Assembly (NCBI GenBank): GCA_007119345.1
Contig: SKPV01000120.1
Span: 1-35,190 of the forward strand
DNA length: 35,190 nucleotides
Direction: 5' to 3'
Source: Halovivax sp.
GTDB lineage: Archaea > Halobacteriota > Halobacteria > Halobacteriales > Natrialbaceae
A program made the position numbers and the translations under genes. Shown piece after piece: positions 14,717 through 22,436 of this stretch (position 1 is its first letter; each line of letters starts with the position of its first letter). The notes under the pieces were generated by a model. It was given only the letters and a program-made list of their open reading frames with translations. It searched no databases and was not told where the DNA came from.

Positions 14717-16054
14717 ATGGCGAAACCGGAGCGTGAGTCGGCGCCCGCCCTCGAGGCGGTCGTCGACCTCGGCGAACTAGATCCCGCCCGGAGCCGGCAC
14801 ATGTGGCGCCGGTCCGGCGTCCTCGTCCGGAACGGGCTGGTCGTCGTCGGCACCTGGAACGGCGAGGTGGCGGCTTTCGACGTCGAGACCGAAGCTGACG
14901 GCGCCGGGGGCGCCGACGACGTGGCGATCGACGGCGACGCCTTCGCCCGTTCGGAGCGCTGGCGTCGCTCGTTCGACGCCCACCCCGTCACCCTGGCCGA
15001 GGCGGGCGACGCGATCGTCGTCGGCTGTCGCGGCGGTGCGGGCACGGTCGCCGCGCTCGGCCCCGAAGGCGGCGGCGAGCGGTGGGCCTACGACGGGACG
15101 GCCGACGTCGGCGAATCCACGTCGGACGGCGTGTTCTACTGGCCGTACGTCGTGGCGGTCGCGGACGATCCGACCGGCGGCTGTTTCGCGGCCGTCCGTC
15201 GGTACGAGCGCGACGGGGACGACCGCCGCTGGCACAGCGCGGTGCTGGCGTTCGACGCCGACGGGGCGGTCCGGTGGCGGTACGAGACCGACGCCTCGCC
15301 GATCGCGATCGACCGCGACGCCGCCGGCGAACGCCTCGCCGTCGGCTACAACCGGTGTTTCGCCGACCACCAGCACGGGCTGGTGGTGCTCGACGCGGCC
15401 ACGGGGGAGGTCGCATGGGACTGGGATCCCGGCACCGAGGGCGATCGGCGCGTGGGCGACGTGGCGTTCGACCGCGAGACCGACGCGCTCGCGGTGACGA
15501 GTCACGGCGACTACTGCGGCTACGTGTTCGACCCGGACGGCGGGACGGACGCCCGCGGGACCGGCCGCGAGCGCTGGCGGGTCGAACTCGCCACCGAGCG
15601 CGAACTGGAAGGGCAGACCCTCTACGCCTACCCGAACCACGCGTACGCCCACGACGGCCGGGTCGCGTTCGTCACCGGAAACACCTACGCCCGCGAGAAC
15701 CGCGAGACGGAGACCCGCCACCCGGACGAGCACACCGGGTTCGGCTACGACGCCGACGGCGAACGACGATTTACGGCGGATACGGGCGGCTTCGTCCACG
15801 AGCTGGCGGCCGACGGCTCGAGCCTCGTCCTGCCCAGCGCCCAGAACTTCCGGGTGCGGGACGCCGAAACGCACGCGATCCGGAGGCTCGACCTCGATAC
15901 CGGTTGCGTAGACGTCGCGCCGACCGACGGGATCGTCACCGCCGCGGCGACGGACGGCGAACTCGTCGCGGCGATCGAGGAACCGATCGTCTACCACGAC
16001 GACGGACGGACGCTCGGCTCGTACGCGCTACACGTGGGCTCGCTCGACGGGTGA
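14717..16054 (+). CDS. PQQ-like beta-propeller repeat protein (cytoplasmic)
   Basis: A 445-residue protein made of repeated four-strand blades. Repeating signatures are GLVVVGTWNGEVAAFDVETE, DAIVVGCRGGAGTVAALGPE, SAVLAFDADGAVRWRYET and GLVVLDAATGEVAWDWDPG, with Trp-rich docking strands as in PQQ-like (quinoprotein dehydrogenase-like) propellers. There is no signal peptide or lipobox, so it should be cytoplasmic, unlike most exported PQQ-domain proteins. Cysteines at CFADHQHG, DYCGY and TGCVD are few and not arranged as a haem or zinc site. It is co-transcribed with the small ORF upstream. A scaffold or sensor role is more likely than an enzyme; PQQ binding cannot be assumed. Confidence 0.8.
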   Translation: MAKPERESAPALEAVVDLGELDPARSRHMWRRSGVLVRNGLVVVGTWNGEVAAFDVETEADGAGGADDVAIDGDAFARSERWRRSFDAHPVTLAEAGDAIVVGCRGGAGTVAALGPEGGGERWAYDGTADVGESTSDGVFYWPYVVAVADDPTGGCFAAVRRYERDGDDRRWHSAVLAFDADGAVRWRYETDASPIAIDRDAAGERLAVGYNRCFADHQHGLVVLDAATGEVAWDWDPGTEGDRRVGDVAFDRETDALAVTSHGDYCGYVFDPDGGTDARGTGRERWRVELATERELEGQTLYAYPNHAYAHDGRVAFVTGNTYARENRETETRHPDEHTGFGYDADGERRFTADTGGFVHELAADGSSLVLPSAQNFRVRDAETHAIRRLDLDTGCVDVAPTDGIVTAAATDGELVAAIEEPIVYHDDGRTLGSYALHVGSLDG

Positions 16055-16123
16055 GCGACGGCCGCGTCGATTCACGCGCCGGGCCTGACCACACGCGCTA
16101 GACCCGACCACCCGGCCGACCGC

Positions 16124-16828
16124 TCACTTCGGCACCCACACCAGCGGCACCTGCCGCCAGGCCCACGGCTCCTCGGGTTTGTCGACGACCTCCCAGAAGC
16201 TCCGCGGCCAGGTGCCGAGCGCGTCGTGGATCTTCCGATAGGAGAGGGTGCTCTCGCCCTCGAGCGTCAAGCGGAACCGTTCGGCGAATCGGTCGGGGTC
16301 GTAGCCGGGGCCGAGCGTACGGTCGGTATCGTCTCCGAGCGCCCGCCTGTAGTGGGCTCGACCGAAGTCGTTGATGTAGCTCACGACGAGGTGACCGTCC
16401 GGCGCGACCGCGTCGTACAAGTTGGAAAGCGCCGTCTCCGAGTCGGCCACGTAACAGAGCGTCGCGAAGCAGAACACGAGGTCGAACGTCCGGCCGGGAT
16501 CGAACTCGGGGAGGACGGCGCGCTCGAAGCGGACGTTCCCGACGCCCTCTTCGTGCGCTCGGTCGCGGTTCTCGGCGAGGACGGGATCGGCCGCGTCGTA
16601 GCCGATCACCGTCGTCTCCGGGTACCCGTTGGCGAGCTCGAAGACGAGCGCGCCCGGGCCGCAACCCACGTCCGCGATCGAATCCGGGACGCCCTTCGCC
16701 CCGAAGAAGTCCGCCAGCAGGTCGACCGCGTGAGCGGCGCTCGGCGTGGCGCCGGTGCGGTCGTCCTCGTCGGCGTCGGTCCAGAATCGGTTCCAGTCGA
16801 TCGTGTCGGGGTGGGTGGCGTCGGTCAT
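16124..16828 (-). CDS. SAM-dependent methyltransferase (paralogue 1)
   Basis: A 234-residue class I methyltransferase. Motif I is DVGCGPGALVFELA (about residues 48-61), the acidic residue ending strand 2 is in VIGYDAADP, motif IV region is FDLVFCFATLCYV, and the post-motif DGHLVVSYIN follows. The N-terminus (IDWNRFWTDADEDDR) and C-terminus (PRSFWEVVDKPEEPWAWR) match the neighbouring methyltransferase at 17079-17777, showing that the two are tandem duplicates. The substrate is unknown; the fold fits a small-molecule methyltransferase. Start chosen at the ATG aligned with the paralogue's N-terminus. No clear TATA box is seen immediately upstream. Confidence 0.88.
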   Translation of the reverse strand: MTDATHPDTIDWNRFWTDADEDDRTGATPSAAHAVDLLADFFGAKGVPDSIADVGCGPGALVFELANGYPETTVIGYDAADPVLAENRDRAHEEGVGNVRFERAVLPEFDPGRTFDLVFCFATLCYVADSETALSNLYDAVAPDGHLVVSYINDFGRAHYRRALGDDTDRTLGPGYDPDRFAERFRLTLEGESTLSYRKIHDALGTWPRSFWEVVDKPEEPWAWRQVPLVWVPK

Positions 16829-16960
16829 GGGTGACTGAGATCGGTCGGGCGCGATCGGCACGTACGGCCGAGCGGATCGGCCGCTCCGGTGGGGCGCCCG
16901 CTCGCACACTTCGAACCAGTCCCCGCGGGCGTTTCCGCGGGACCCCCGCGTGCGCCGGGT

Positions 16961-17060
16961 CGCGGCGGGTTCGAATACCCGACAAACTCGCGGCGGGTTC
17001 GGATACTCGACGAGCTCGCGACAGGTTCGAGGACCGACGAGCTCGCGACAGGTTCGAGGA
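16961..17060. repeat. 28-bp tandem repeat, four units, with T-arm-like core
   Basis: Units begin at 16961, 16989, 17017 and 17044 (periods 28, 28, 27). Each starts CGCGRCRGGTTCGRR and most end in GACGAGCT or similar. The last two share a perfect 26-bp match (17008-17033 and 17035-17060). The first unit contains CGGGTTCGAATACCCG, a perfect small hairpin that resembles a tRNA T-arm, although I can find no tRNA around it. The period is not a multiple of three, so this is not protein-coding. It fills the gap between the two paralogous methyltransferase genes. Confidence 0.8.
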
Positions 17061-17078
17061 CTCGGCGGGAAACGACGA

Positions 17079-17777
17079 TCAGTTTCGAACGTAGACGAGC
17101 GGGTTGTCGCGGCCGATCCACGGGGCGTCGGGTCGCTCGACGACCGACCAGAAACTCCGCGGTCGACGACCCAGGATCGTTTCGACCCGGTCGTACGACA
17201 GCAGGTTTCGCTCCGCGAAGACCAGCCGGTAGCGTTCGCGGAAATCGTCCGGGTCGCCCGGGAGCGGCCGATCGGCCTCACCCCGCACGAGCCGTCGGTA
17301 GGTCGACAGCGTTAGTCTGTTCGGATAGTTGAACACGAGGTGACCGCCGTCCGCGACCCGAGCGAAGAGTTCCCGCAATGCGGTTTCGACGTCGTCCACG
17401 TAGTGCAGCGTCGCGTAGCAGTAGACGAGGTCGAAGCTGCGGTCGACGTTCGGTTCGGGAAGGTGGTCGACGGCGACGGTGACGTTCTCGAGCCCGCGAT
17501 CGGCGATCCGCTCGCGCGCCTCGGCGATCGCCGACGGCGCGGCGTCGTAGCCGTGGACCGCCGTTTCGGGGTACCGCGTCGCCAGTTCGATCGGACACGC
17601 CGCCGGCCCGCAGCCGAACGAGGCGACCGAGTCGGGGACGCCCCGGGTCTCGAAGAACTGCGCCAGGAGGTCGGCCTTGCCGTACTGCCCGACGTGGGCG
17701 CTCCGACGGCGGTCGCCGTCGGCCTCGGTCCAGAAGCGGTGCCAGTCGAACGGGGTCGTGAGGTCGGATTCGGACAT
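17079..17777 (-). CDS. SAM-dependent methyltransferase (paralogue 2)
   Basis: A 232-residue class I methyltransferase, paralogous to the gene at 16124-16828. Shared landmarks are the N-terminal FDWHRFWTEADGDRR, motif I ASFGCGPAACPIELA, strand 2 AVHGYDAAPS, FDLVYCYATLHYVDD, and the C-terminal PRSFWSVVERPDAPWIGR. In motif I the usual acidic residue before GCGP (Asp in paralogue 1) is replaced by Phe, so cofactor affinity may differ. An AT-rich TATA region (17798-17808, minus strand) lies 21-31 bases before the ATG. Substrate unknown. Confidence 0.88.
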   Translation of the reverse strand: MSESDLTTPFDWHRFWTEADGDRRRSAHVGQYGKADLLAQFFETRGVPDSVASFGCGPAACPIELATRYPETAVHGYDAAPSAIAEARERIADRGLENVTVAVDHLPEPNVDRSFDLVYCYATLHYVDDVETALRELFARVADGGHLVFNYPNRLTLSTYRRLVRGEADRPLPGDPDDFRERYRLVFAERNLLSYDRVETILGRRPRSFWSVVERPDAPWIGRDNPLVYVRN

Positions 17778-17797
17778 CTGCAGTATTGTTGGGTCGA

Positions 17798-17808
17798 TTT
17801 TTTATTTT
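17798..17808 (-). promoter_or_regulatory. TATA region of methyltransferase 2
   Basis: The run of A and T at 17798-17808 (read AAAATAAAAAA on the minus strand) lies 21-31 bases upstream of the ATG at 17777 in otherwise GC-rich DNA. It should drive leaderless transcription and possibly both methyltransferase genes. Confidence 0.6.
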
Positions 17809-17894
17809 CGGTGACGTGGGTTCGCTTTCGAACGTCGCGGCCCCGGGGAGACCCGCTCGACGAAACGAGACCGGCGCAGACGGAACGGGGCGGA

Positions 17895-18443
17895 TCAGCC
17901 GACGAACCGACGGATGTCGTCCGCCACCTCGTCGGGCGTCGCCGGCGCGGCGTCGGGCACGCCGTCGTACCAGCCGGCGTCCCAGTCGTCCGACCCCGCG
18001 AGGTTCTCGAGGGCGGGGTCCGCCTCGACCGGCGAGGCGCGGAACAGGATCGTGTGCGTCGCGGCGCGAGGCTCGTCGTCGCCGACCACCTCGTGCTCGA
18101 CCCGGCGGACGAGCTCCGCCCCGTCGATCGAGATCGCCAACCCAGTCCCGGTACACCAGTCCTCGATCGAGCTGTAGGCGGCGTCGAGCCAGTTGTCGTC
18201 CGAAACCGGCTCCCAGGGCAGCCCGGCGAACCCGCGCCCTTCGTTCACGAAACAGCACACCTCCCCTTCACCGTTCGTGACGCCCACGACGGCGGTGTCG
18301 CGCACGCCTCGCTCGAAGTCCTCGAGGTCGTCGTAGACGGCGGTCGCCTCCTCGTAGACGACGTCGGGACGCTCGCGGAGCGTCGCGGGGTCGATCGAGT
18401 CCGGTTCCGAATCGGCGGCCGTGGAGTGCGGTGAGTCCGTCAT
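17895..18443 (-). CDS. Nudix-fold-like protein lacking the Nudix box
   Basis: A 182-residue acidic protein. Its order of elements resembles haloarchaeal Nudix hydrolases: an N-terminal helical segment, VVGVTNGEGEVCCFVNEGRG (strands before the box), a segment at GFAGLPWEPV to EDWCTGTGLAI where the Nudix box belongs, then IDGAELVRRVEHEV and THTILFRASP strands and the WYDGVPDAAP tail. The catalytic REXXEEXG glutamates are missing (SIEDWCTGTG occupies that place), so it is probably not an active pyrophosphatase. It may bind a nucleotide or regulate. I chose the ATG at 18441-18443; the in-frame extension back to 18638 is basic and contains a palindrome, so it is likely leader sequence. Confidence 0.6.
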   Translation of the reverse strand: MTDSPHSTAADSEPDSIDPATLRERPDVVYEEATAVYDDLEDFERGVRDTAVVGVTNGEGEVCCFVNEGRGFAGLPWEPVSDDNWLDAAYSSIEDWCTGTGLAISIDGAELVRRVEHEVVGDDEPRAATHTILFRASPVEADPALENLAGSDDWDAGWYDGVPDAAPATPDEVADDIRRFVG

Positions 18444-18585
18444 CGTGCTGGGACGCGCGGGATCGGCGGGCGATCGGTCGCGGAGGACGGAGTCGGAGTC
18501 GCCGGCGGCCGACGTTCGCCGATAGCCGTCGAACCGAACGAACTTCGTCGACCCGGTGGCCCGGACCCGATCCCGGCCGTAGTGC

Positions 18586-18610
18586 GTAGCACGCGCTACC
18601 CGATAACTCT
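18586..18610 (-). promoter_or_regulatory. Palindrome and TATA-like element upstream of the Nudix-like gene
   Basis: A perfect inverted repeat GTAGC-ACGC-GCTAC (18586-18599) lies directly next to a TATA-like sequence GAGTTATCG (minus strand, about 18602-18610). A repressor bound here would cover the transcription start. The coding start at 18443 implies a leader of about 130 bases, unusual for this lineage. Confidence 0.4.
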
Positions 18611-18710
18611 TACCAAATAGATTGAGTTTTTTCCTCACTTACAATTTCGAGACGGATAGATTTAAATCCTGCGTTTTGAGTAGCGATTTCCCCCTCGACG
18701 GCGGTCCTCT

Positions 18711-19697
18711 TTAGGGCTCGTAGAACGCCTCCGGTCCGTGATCGTCCTGCCAGGCGAACGCGAACAGCCGACGCGCGGGCACTCGCTCGAGCTCGCTGCC
18801 GTCGGCCGACTCGCCGGTCGCGCCGTCCCAGGTGGTGCCGTCGGCGACCAGCCGACCCTCCTCGTCGACCTCGACGTCCCCGCCCGGATGCTCGAAGGCG
18901 TGGAGGCCGTCGTCCGCGACGACTACGACGTCGGTTCCGCCGACCGCGAGTTCGAGGACGCCGCCAGCGGCCTCGACGCTGGGGAGCGGAACGCCGACCG
19001 CCTCCTCGCCGATTTCGAGGCCGAGGACGACCGTCTTCGCCTCGATATCCTCCCGCTCCCACTCCCGTCCGCCCTCCCCGCGGTGGGCGGCGAGGCCGAA
19101 TCCGTCGCTCGAGAAGTACCCGCCGTAAGGGCGTTCGTCGTAGTCGATCGGCTCGGGATCGTCGCCGTCGCCCGCGGCCTCGCTCTCGCCGTCTTCCACC
19201 GGCTGGAGGACGACGCCGTCGGGATACTCCGCGGCGAATCGCCGAGCGGTGAGCGTCGTCGCCGGGAGGACGTCGAGTCGGTCGCCCGCTAGTTCGCCCG
19301 CGATGGCCTCCCCCGCGGACTGCTTCCACTCCGACTCGGTCTCGCGGTCGTACATCACGAGGTCGTCGTCGGCGAGTTTGCCGCTGACGCCGAAGGTCAG
19401 GGGTCGGCCGTCGACGCGGCGGTCGTAGACCACCGCGCTTGCACAGAGCGGACACCACGTGACGGCGATCGGGATCGACTCGGCGTCGTCCGCAGCGTCG
19501 AACCCGGCGGCGTCGATCCGCCCGACCTCGTCGTTGACGATCTCGTGATAGTCCAGGATCCGGAGCGGGTACGCCCGCGCCGGCTCGGCGTCGACGACGA
19601 TCACCTCGTCGTCGCCGGACCAAGGGTACTCGTCGGCGAACCGCGGCGCGTCGATGCTCGGGATGGAGTCGCGGGGAATCACCTGCCGGACGTGCAT
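18711..19697 (-). CDS. DUF3179 domain protein
   Basis: A 328-residue protein with the DUF3179 signatures: PRDSIPSIDAPRF near the N-terminus, YPLRILDYHEIVND, the CPLC motif in VTWCPLCASAVVYDR, and LTFGVSGKLADDDLVMYDRE followed by ESEWKQ. The pair of cysteines could bind metal or be redox-active; the family's function is not established. An acidic linker with low complexity (about residues 180-205) is typical of haloarchaea. The C-terminal FAFAWQDDHGPEAFYE is also conserved in members of the family. No signal peptide is present. It is divergent from tupA across 261 bp. Confidence 0.88.
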   Translation of the reverse strand: MHVRQVIPRDSIPSIDAPRFADEYPWSGDDEVIVVDAEPARAYPLRILDYHEIVNDEVGRIDAAGFDAADDAESIPIAVTWCPLCASAVVYDRRVDGRPLTFGVSGKLADDDLVMYDRETESEWKQSAGEAIAGELAGDRLDVLPATTLTARRFAAEYPDGVVLQPVEDGESEAAGDGDDPEPIDYDERPYGGYFSSDGFGLAAHRGEGGREWEREDIEAKTVVLGLEIGEEAVGVPLPSVEAAGGVLELAVGGTDVVVVADDGLHAFEHPGGDVEVDEEGRLVADGTTWDGATGESADGSELERVPARRLFAFAWQDDHGPEAFYEP

Positions 19698-19841
19698 GGG
19701 CGATCGTTTCGCGAGGAGTGCCAAAGGTGCTGGTATCGATCGACGGGCCGGCGATCGCCCCCGGCGGCTTCGAAGTCCCTCGAACGGCGACCTCCGCGTT
19801 CGATCGCGGCGACCCCTCACACCGGTTCCGGGCCGGCGCTA

Positions 19842-19859
19842 GTGACCAAATGTGGTTAC
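19842..19859. promoter_or_regulatory. Imperfect palindrome upstream of tupA
   Basis: GTGACC-AAATGT-GGTTAC (one mismatch between the arms) lies about 100 bases upstream of tupA and on the promoter side of the DUF3179 gene. It is a candidate site for an oxyanion-responsive regulator, by position only. Confidence 0.3.
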
Positions 19860-19923
19860 GATTCGGAAAGATCGGAAAGGCTTCCCACAGCTCGATTTTG
19901 GGGCCGGAGTGCGGCACGCGATA

Positions 19924-19932
19924 GACTTATCG
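19924..19932 (+). promoter_or_regulatory. TATA box of tupABC
   Basis: GACTTATCG at 19924-19932 lies 27-35 bases before the ATG at 19959, suiting a leaderless or nearly leaderless tupABC message. Confidence 0.55.
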
Positions 19933-19958
19933 GCCGGCGTGCTAACTGTTGGTGCAAG

Positions 19959-20852
19959 ATGCCGTCCCGTCGGGCGTACCTGAGTTCGGTTTCGGGCGCC
20001 GTCGCCACATCGCTCGCCGGCTGCACCGCGTTCGGCGCGGGCGGCGATGGCGACCTCGCGCTCGCGACGACGACGAGCGCCTACGAGTCCGGCCTGCTCG
20101 ACGAGCTCCACGCCGCGTTCACTCGGCGGACCGGCGTCCGAGTGAGCGCGGTCCCGCGGGGGACCGGGGCGGCACTCCGGACCGCGCGCGACGGCGACGC
20201 GGACGCGGTTCTCGTGCACGCGCGGGACCTCGAGGAGGAGTTCGTCCGCCGAGGCTACGGCGTCGAGCGCCACGAGGCGTTCGCGAGCGACTACGTGTTC
20301 GTGGGTCCGCCCGGCGACCCGGCCGACGTCTCGGCGGCGAAGACGACGGCGGAGGCGCTCGAGACGATCGCGAACGCCGAAGCTTCGTTCGTCTCGCGCG
20401 GCGACGACTCGGGAACCCACCACCGCGAGCTGTCGCTGTGGGACGCGACGGCGGCCGAGCCCGGCGGCCGATGGTACACCGAGGTCGGGCAGGGAATGGG
20501 CTCGACGCTCGTCCACGCGAGCGAACGGGAAGCCTACGCGCTGAGCGATCGACCGACGCTCGGGTCGATGGTCGACAACGTCGACCTCGTCGTGTTGCTC
20601 GACGGGCCGTTGCGCGGCGGCCCGGACGAGCTCGCCAACCCGTACGGCGTGATCGCGGTCGATCCCGACCGGCGGGGATCGGTCGACCACGAGTCCGCGT
20701 CGGCGTACGTCGACTTCGTGACCGGCCCCGACGGCCAGGAGATCGTCGACGAGTTCAGGGTCGGCGGCGAGCGCATCTTCGAGCCGGCGTCGAACCGGGC
20801 GGAGGTGACCGAACGTGTCCGTGCGCGCGAGGAGGAGGGCGATTCCGCGTGA
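19959..20852 (+). CDS. tupA: Tungstate ABC transporter substrate-binding lipoprotein
   Basis: A 297-residue exported binding protein. It has a twin-arginine-type start (MPSRRAYLSS) and lipobox SLAGC with Cys22. The mature sequence starts with LALATTTSAYESGLLDELHA, the TupA hallmark TTTS motif that contacts the oxyanion; further family signs are PRGTGAALRTARDGDADAVL, FVSRGDDSGTHHRE and YGVIAVDPDR. TupA-type proteins bind tungstate very tightly, supplying tungsten cofactor enzymes such as aldehyde ferredoxin oxidoreductases; molybdate is also possible. The TGA overlaps the GTG start of tupB, so this is the first gene of a tight three-gene operon. Confidence 0.92.
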   Translation: MPSRRAYLSSVSGAVATSLAGCTAFGAGGDGDLALATTTSAYESGLLDELHAAFTRRTGVRVSAVPRGTGAALRTARDGDADAVLVHARDLEEEFVRRGYGVERHEAFASDYVFVGPPGDPADVSAAKTTAEALETIANAEASFVSRGDDSGTHHRELSLWDATAAEPGGRWYTEVGQGMGSTLVHASEREAYALSDRPTLGSMVDNVDLVVLLDGPLRGGPDELANPYGVIAVDPDRRGSVDHESASAYVDFVTGPDGQEIVDEFRVGGERIFEPASNRAEVTERVRAREEEGDSA

Positions 20853-21517
20853 GCGGGAGCCTCTCGGACCCGACGTACCTCCGGAGCATCGTCGAGGTCT
20901 CGTTGGCGGTGAGCGTCACGGCCGTCCTCCTGAGTACCGCGCTATCGCTCCCGATCGCGTTCCTGGTGGGATTCAACGACTTCCGCGGCAAGCGCGTCGT
21001 GACGGCCATCATCAACACCGGGATGGGCTTTCCCAGCGTGGTCGTCGGGCTCCTGGTGCTGTTCGCGCTCTCGAGGGAGGGCCCGGCCGGCTCGCTCGAC
21101 TTGGTGTTCACGCCGCAGGCGATGATCCTCTCCCAGCTCGTGCTCGCGGCGCCGGTGATCACCGGCGTCTCGCTGTCGGCGATCGAGGGCGTCGACGAGA
21201 GGGTGCGCGAGGCCGCCTACGGGATCGGCGGCACGCGGACCGACGTCGCGCTCTTCACCCTCCGCGAGGCCAGGTACGGCGTCGCGACCGGCGTCCTCGC
21301 GGGCTTCGGCCGGGCGATCAGCGAGGTCGGCTCGGTGCTGATCGTCGGCGGAAACGTCGCCTACGCGGACGGCACCTCGAAGACCCGAACGCTGACGACG
21401 GCCATCCAGCTGGAGGCCAGCCGCGGCGAGTTCGAGACGGCGCTGTTGCTCGGCGCCGTGCTGCTCGCCCTCGTCTTCCTGATCAACGGGGTCGTCCTCC
21501 GGCTGCGCGGACGCTGA
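20849..21517 (+). CDS. tupB: Tungstate ABC transporter permease
   Basis: A 222-residue membrane protein, probably five or six membrane segments, with the permease-to-ATPase coupling motif region VREAAYGIGGTRTDVALFTL and the following GFGRAISEVGSVLIVGGN segment typical of TupB/WtpB/ModB permeases. The N-terminus begins at a GTG (20849) whose last two bases overlap the tupA stop (GTGA), giving translational coupling; no ATG occurs near. It forms the channel for the tupA-delivered oxyanion and is followed 10 bp later by the ATPase. Confidence 0.92.
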   Translation: MSGSLSDPTYLRSIVEVSLAVSVTAVLLSTALSLPIAFLVGFNDFRGKRVVTAIINTGMGFPSVVVGLLVLFALSREGPAGSLDLVFTPQAMILSQLVLAAPVITGVSLSAIEGVDERVREAAYGIGGTRTDVALFTLREARYGVATGVLAGFGRAISEVGSVLIVGGNVAYADGTSKTRTLTTAIQLEASRGEFETALLLGAVLLALVFLINGVVLRLRGR

Positions 21518-21527
21518 TTCACCCACC

Positions 21528-22367
21528 ATGCACCTCGAACTGACCGACGTCTCCCACGGCTTCGACGGCGATCCGGTGCTCGAAGACGTCTCCCTGGCGG
21601 TCGCCGACGGCGAGATCGTCACGATCATCGGGCCCTCCGGCGCGGGCAAGACCACGCTGCTCCGGCTGGCGAGCCTCTTCGAGCCCCCGGGCGAGGGCGC
21701 GGTCCGCTGTGACGGGGTCGACCCGTGGGCGCTCGCCGAGAGCGAGCGCCTCGCCCGGCGCCGGCGGATCGGCGTCGTCTTCCAGCGCGCGAGCCTCTTC
21801 GACGCGACCGTCGCGCGCAACGTCGAAGCCGGCCTCCGCGTGCGTCGCCCGTGGCGCGAGCGGCTGATCGACGCGCCGCGTCGGCTCCTCGGACGATCGA
21901 CGACCGACGGGGACGAGCGCATCGAGCGGGCGCTGGCGCTCGTCGGGCTCGAGGAGCATCGCGAACGCCACGTCGAGTCGCTTTCCGGCGGCGAGGCACA
22001 GCGGATCGCCTTCGCGCGAGCGCTCGCCTACGATCCCGATCTGCTGGTACTCGACGAACCGACGTCCGATCTCGACCCGCGGAACACGGCGATCTTGGAG
22101 CACGCCGTCTCCCGCGCCAGCGATCGAGGCCACGGCGTCCTGCTGGCGACCCACGACATGCACCAGGCCCGACGGCTCTCCGACCGCGTCGGCGTCCTCC
22201 TCGACGGCGAGCTGATCGAGGTCGGGCCCGCGACGCGGGTGTTCGAATCCCCCCGCGATCCGCGGACGCGCCGGTTCGTCGACGGGGACCTGCTGTACGA
22301 CGCCGCGGCCGAGGAGCTGCCGGACGTCGAAACCGAGGCCGCACCGACCGAAGAGTCGAGACGCTAG
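21528..22367 (+). CDS. tupC: Tungstate ABC transporter ATP-binding protein
   Basis: A 279-residue ABC ATPase. Walker A is GPSGAGKTT (residues 35-43), the Q-loop is in VVFQRASLF, the signature is LSGGEAQR starting at residue 152, Walker B is LLVLDEP with Asp176-Glu177, and the H-loop histidine is in LLATHDMHQA. A 20-residue insertion between Q-loop and signature (WRERLIDAPRRLLGR) is extra. The acidic C-terminal tail (after about residue 245) has no recognisable regulatory domain. It powers import by the tupAB complex. Confidence 0.92.
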   Translation: MHLELTDVSHGFDGDPVLEDVSLAVADGEIVTIIGPSGAGKTTLLRLASLFEPPGEGAVRCDGVDPWALAESERLARRRRIGVVFQRASLFDATVARNVEAGLRVRRPWRERLIDAPRRLLGRSTTDGDERIERALALVGLEEHRERHVESLSGGEAQRIAFARALAYDPDLLVLDEPTSDLDPRNTAILEHAVSRASDRGHGVLLATHDMHQARRLSDRVGVLLDGELIEVGPATRVFESPRDPRTRRFVDGDLLYDAAAEELPDVETEAAPTEESRR

Positions 22368-22436
22368 GCCCGAATCGCCCGCCCGCCATCCCCCGTGGCG
22401 CGAAGATTTACGGGTGCCCTCGTGTGACGGGAAGGC

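Noticed and set aside
16961..16990. Possible tRNA because of GGTTCGAAT
   Set aside because: The stem is out of register with a real T-arm, and no acceptor, D-arm or anticodon arm can be drawn around it.
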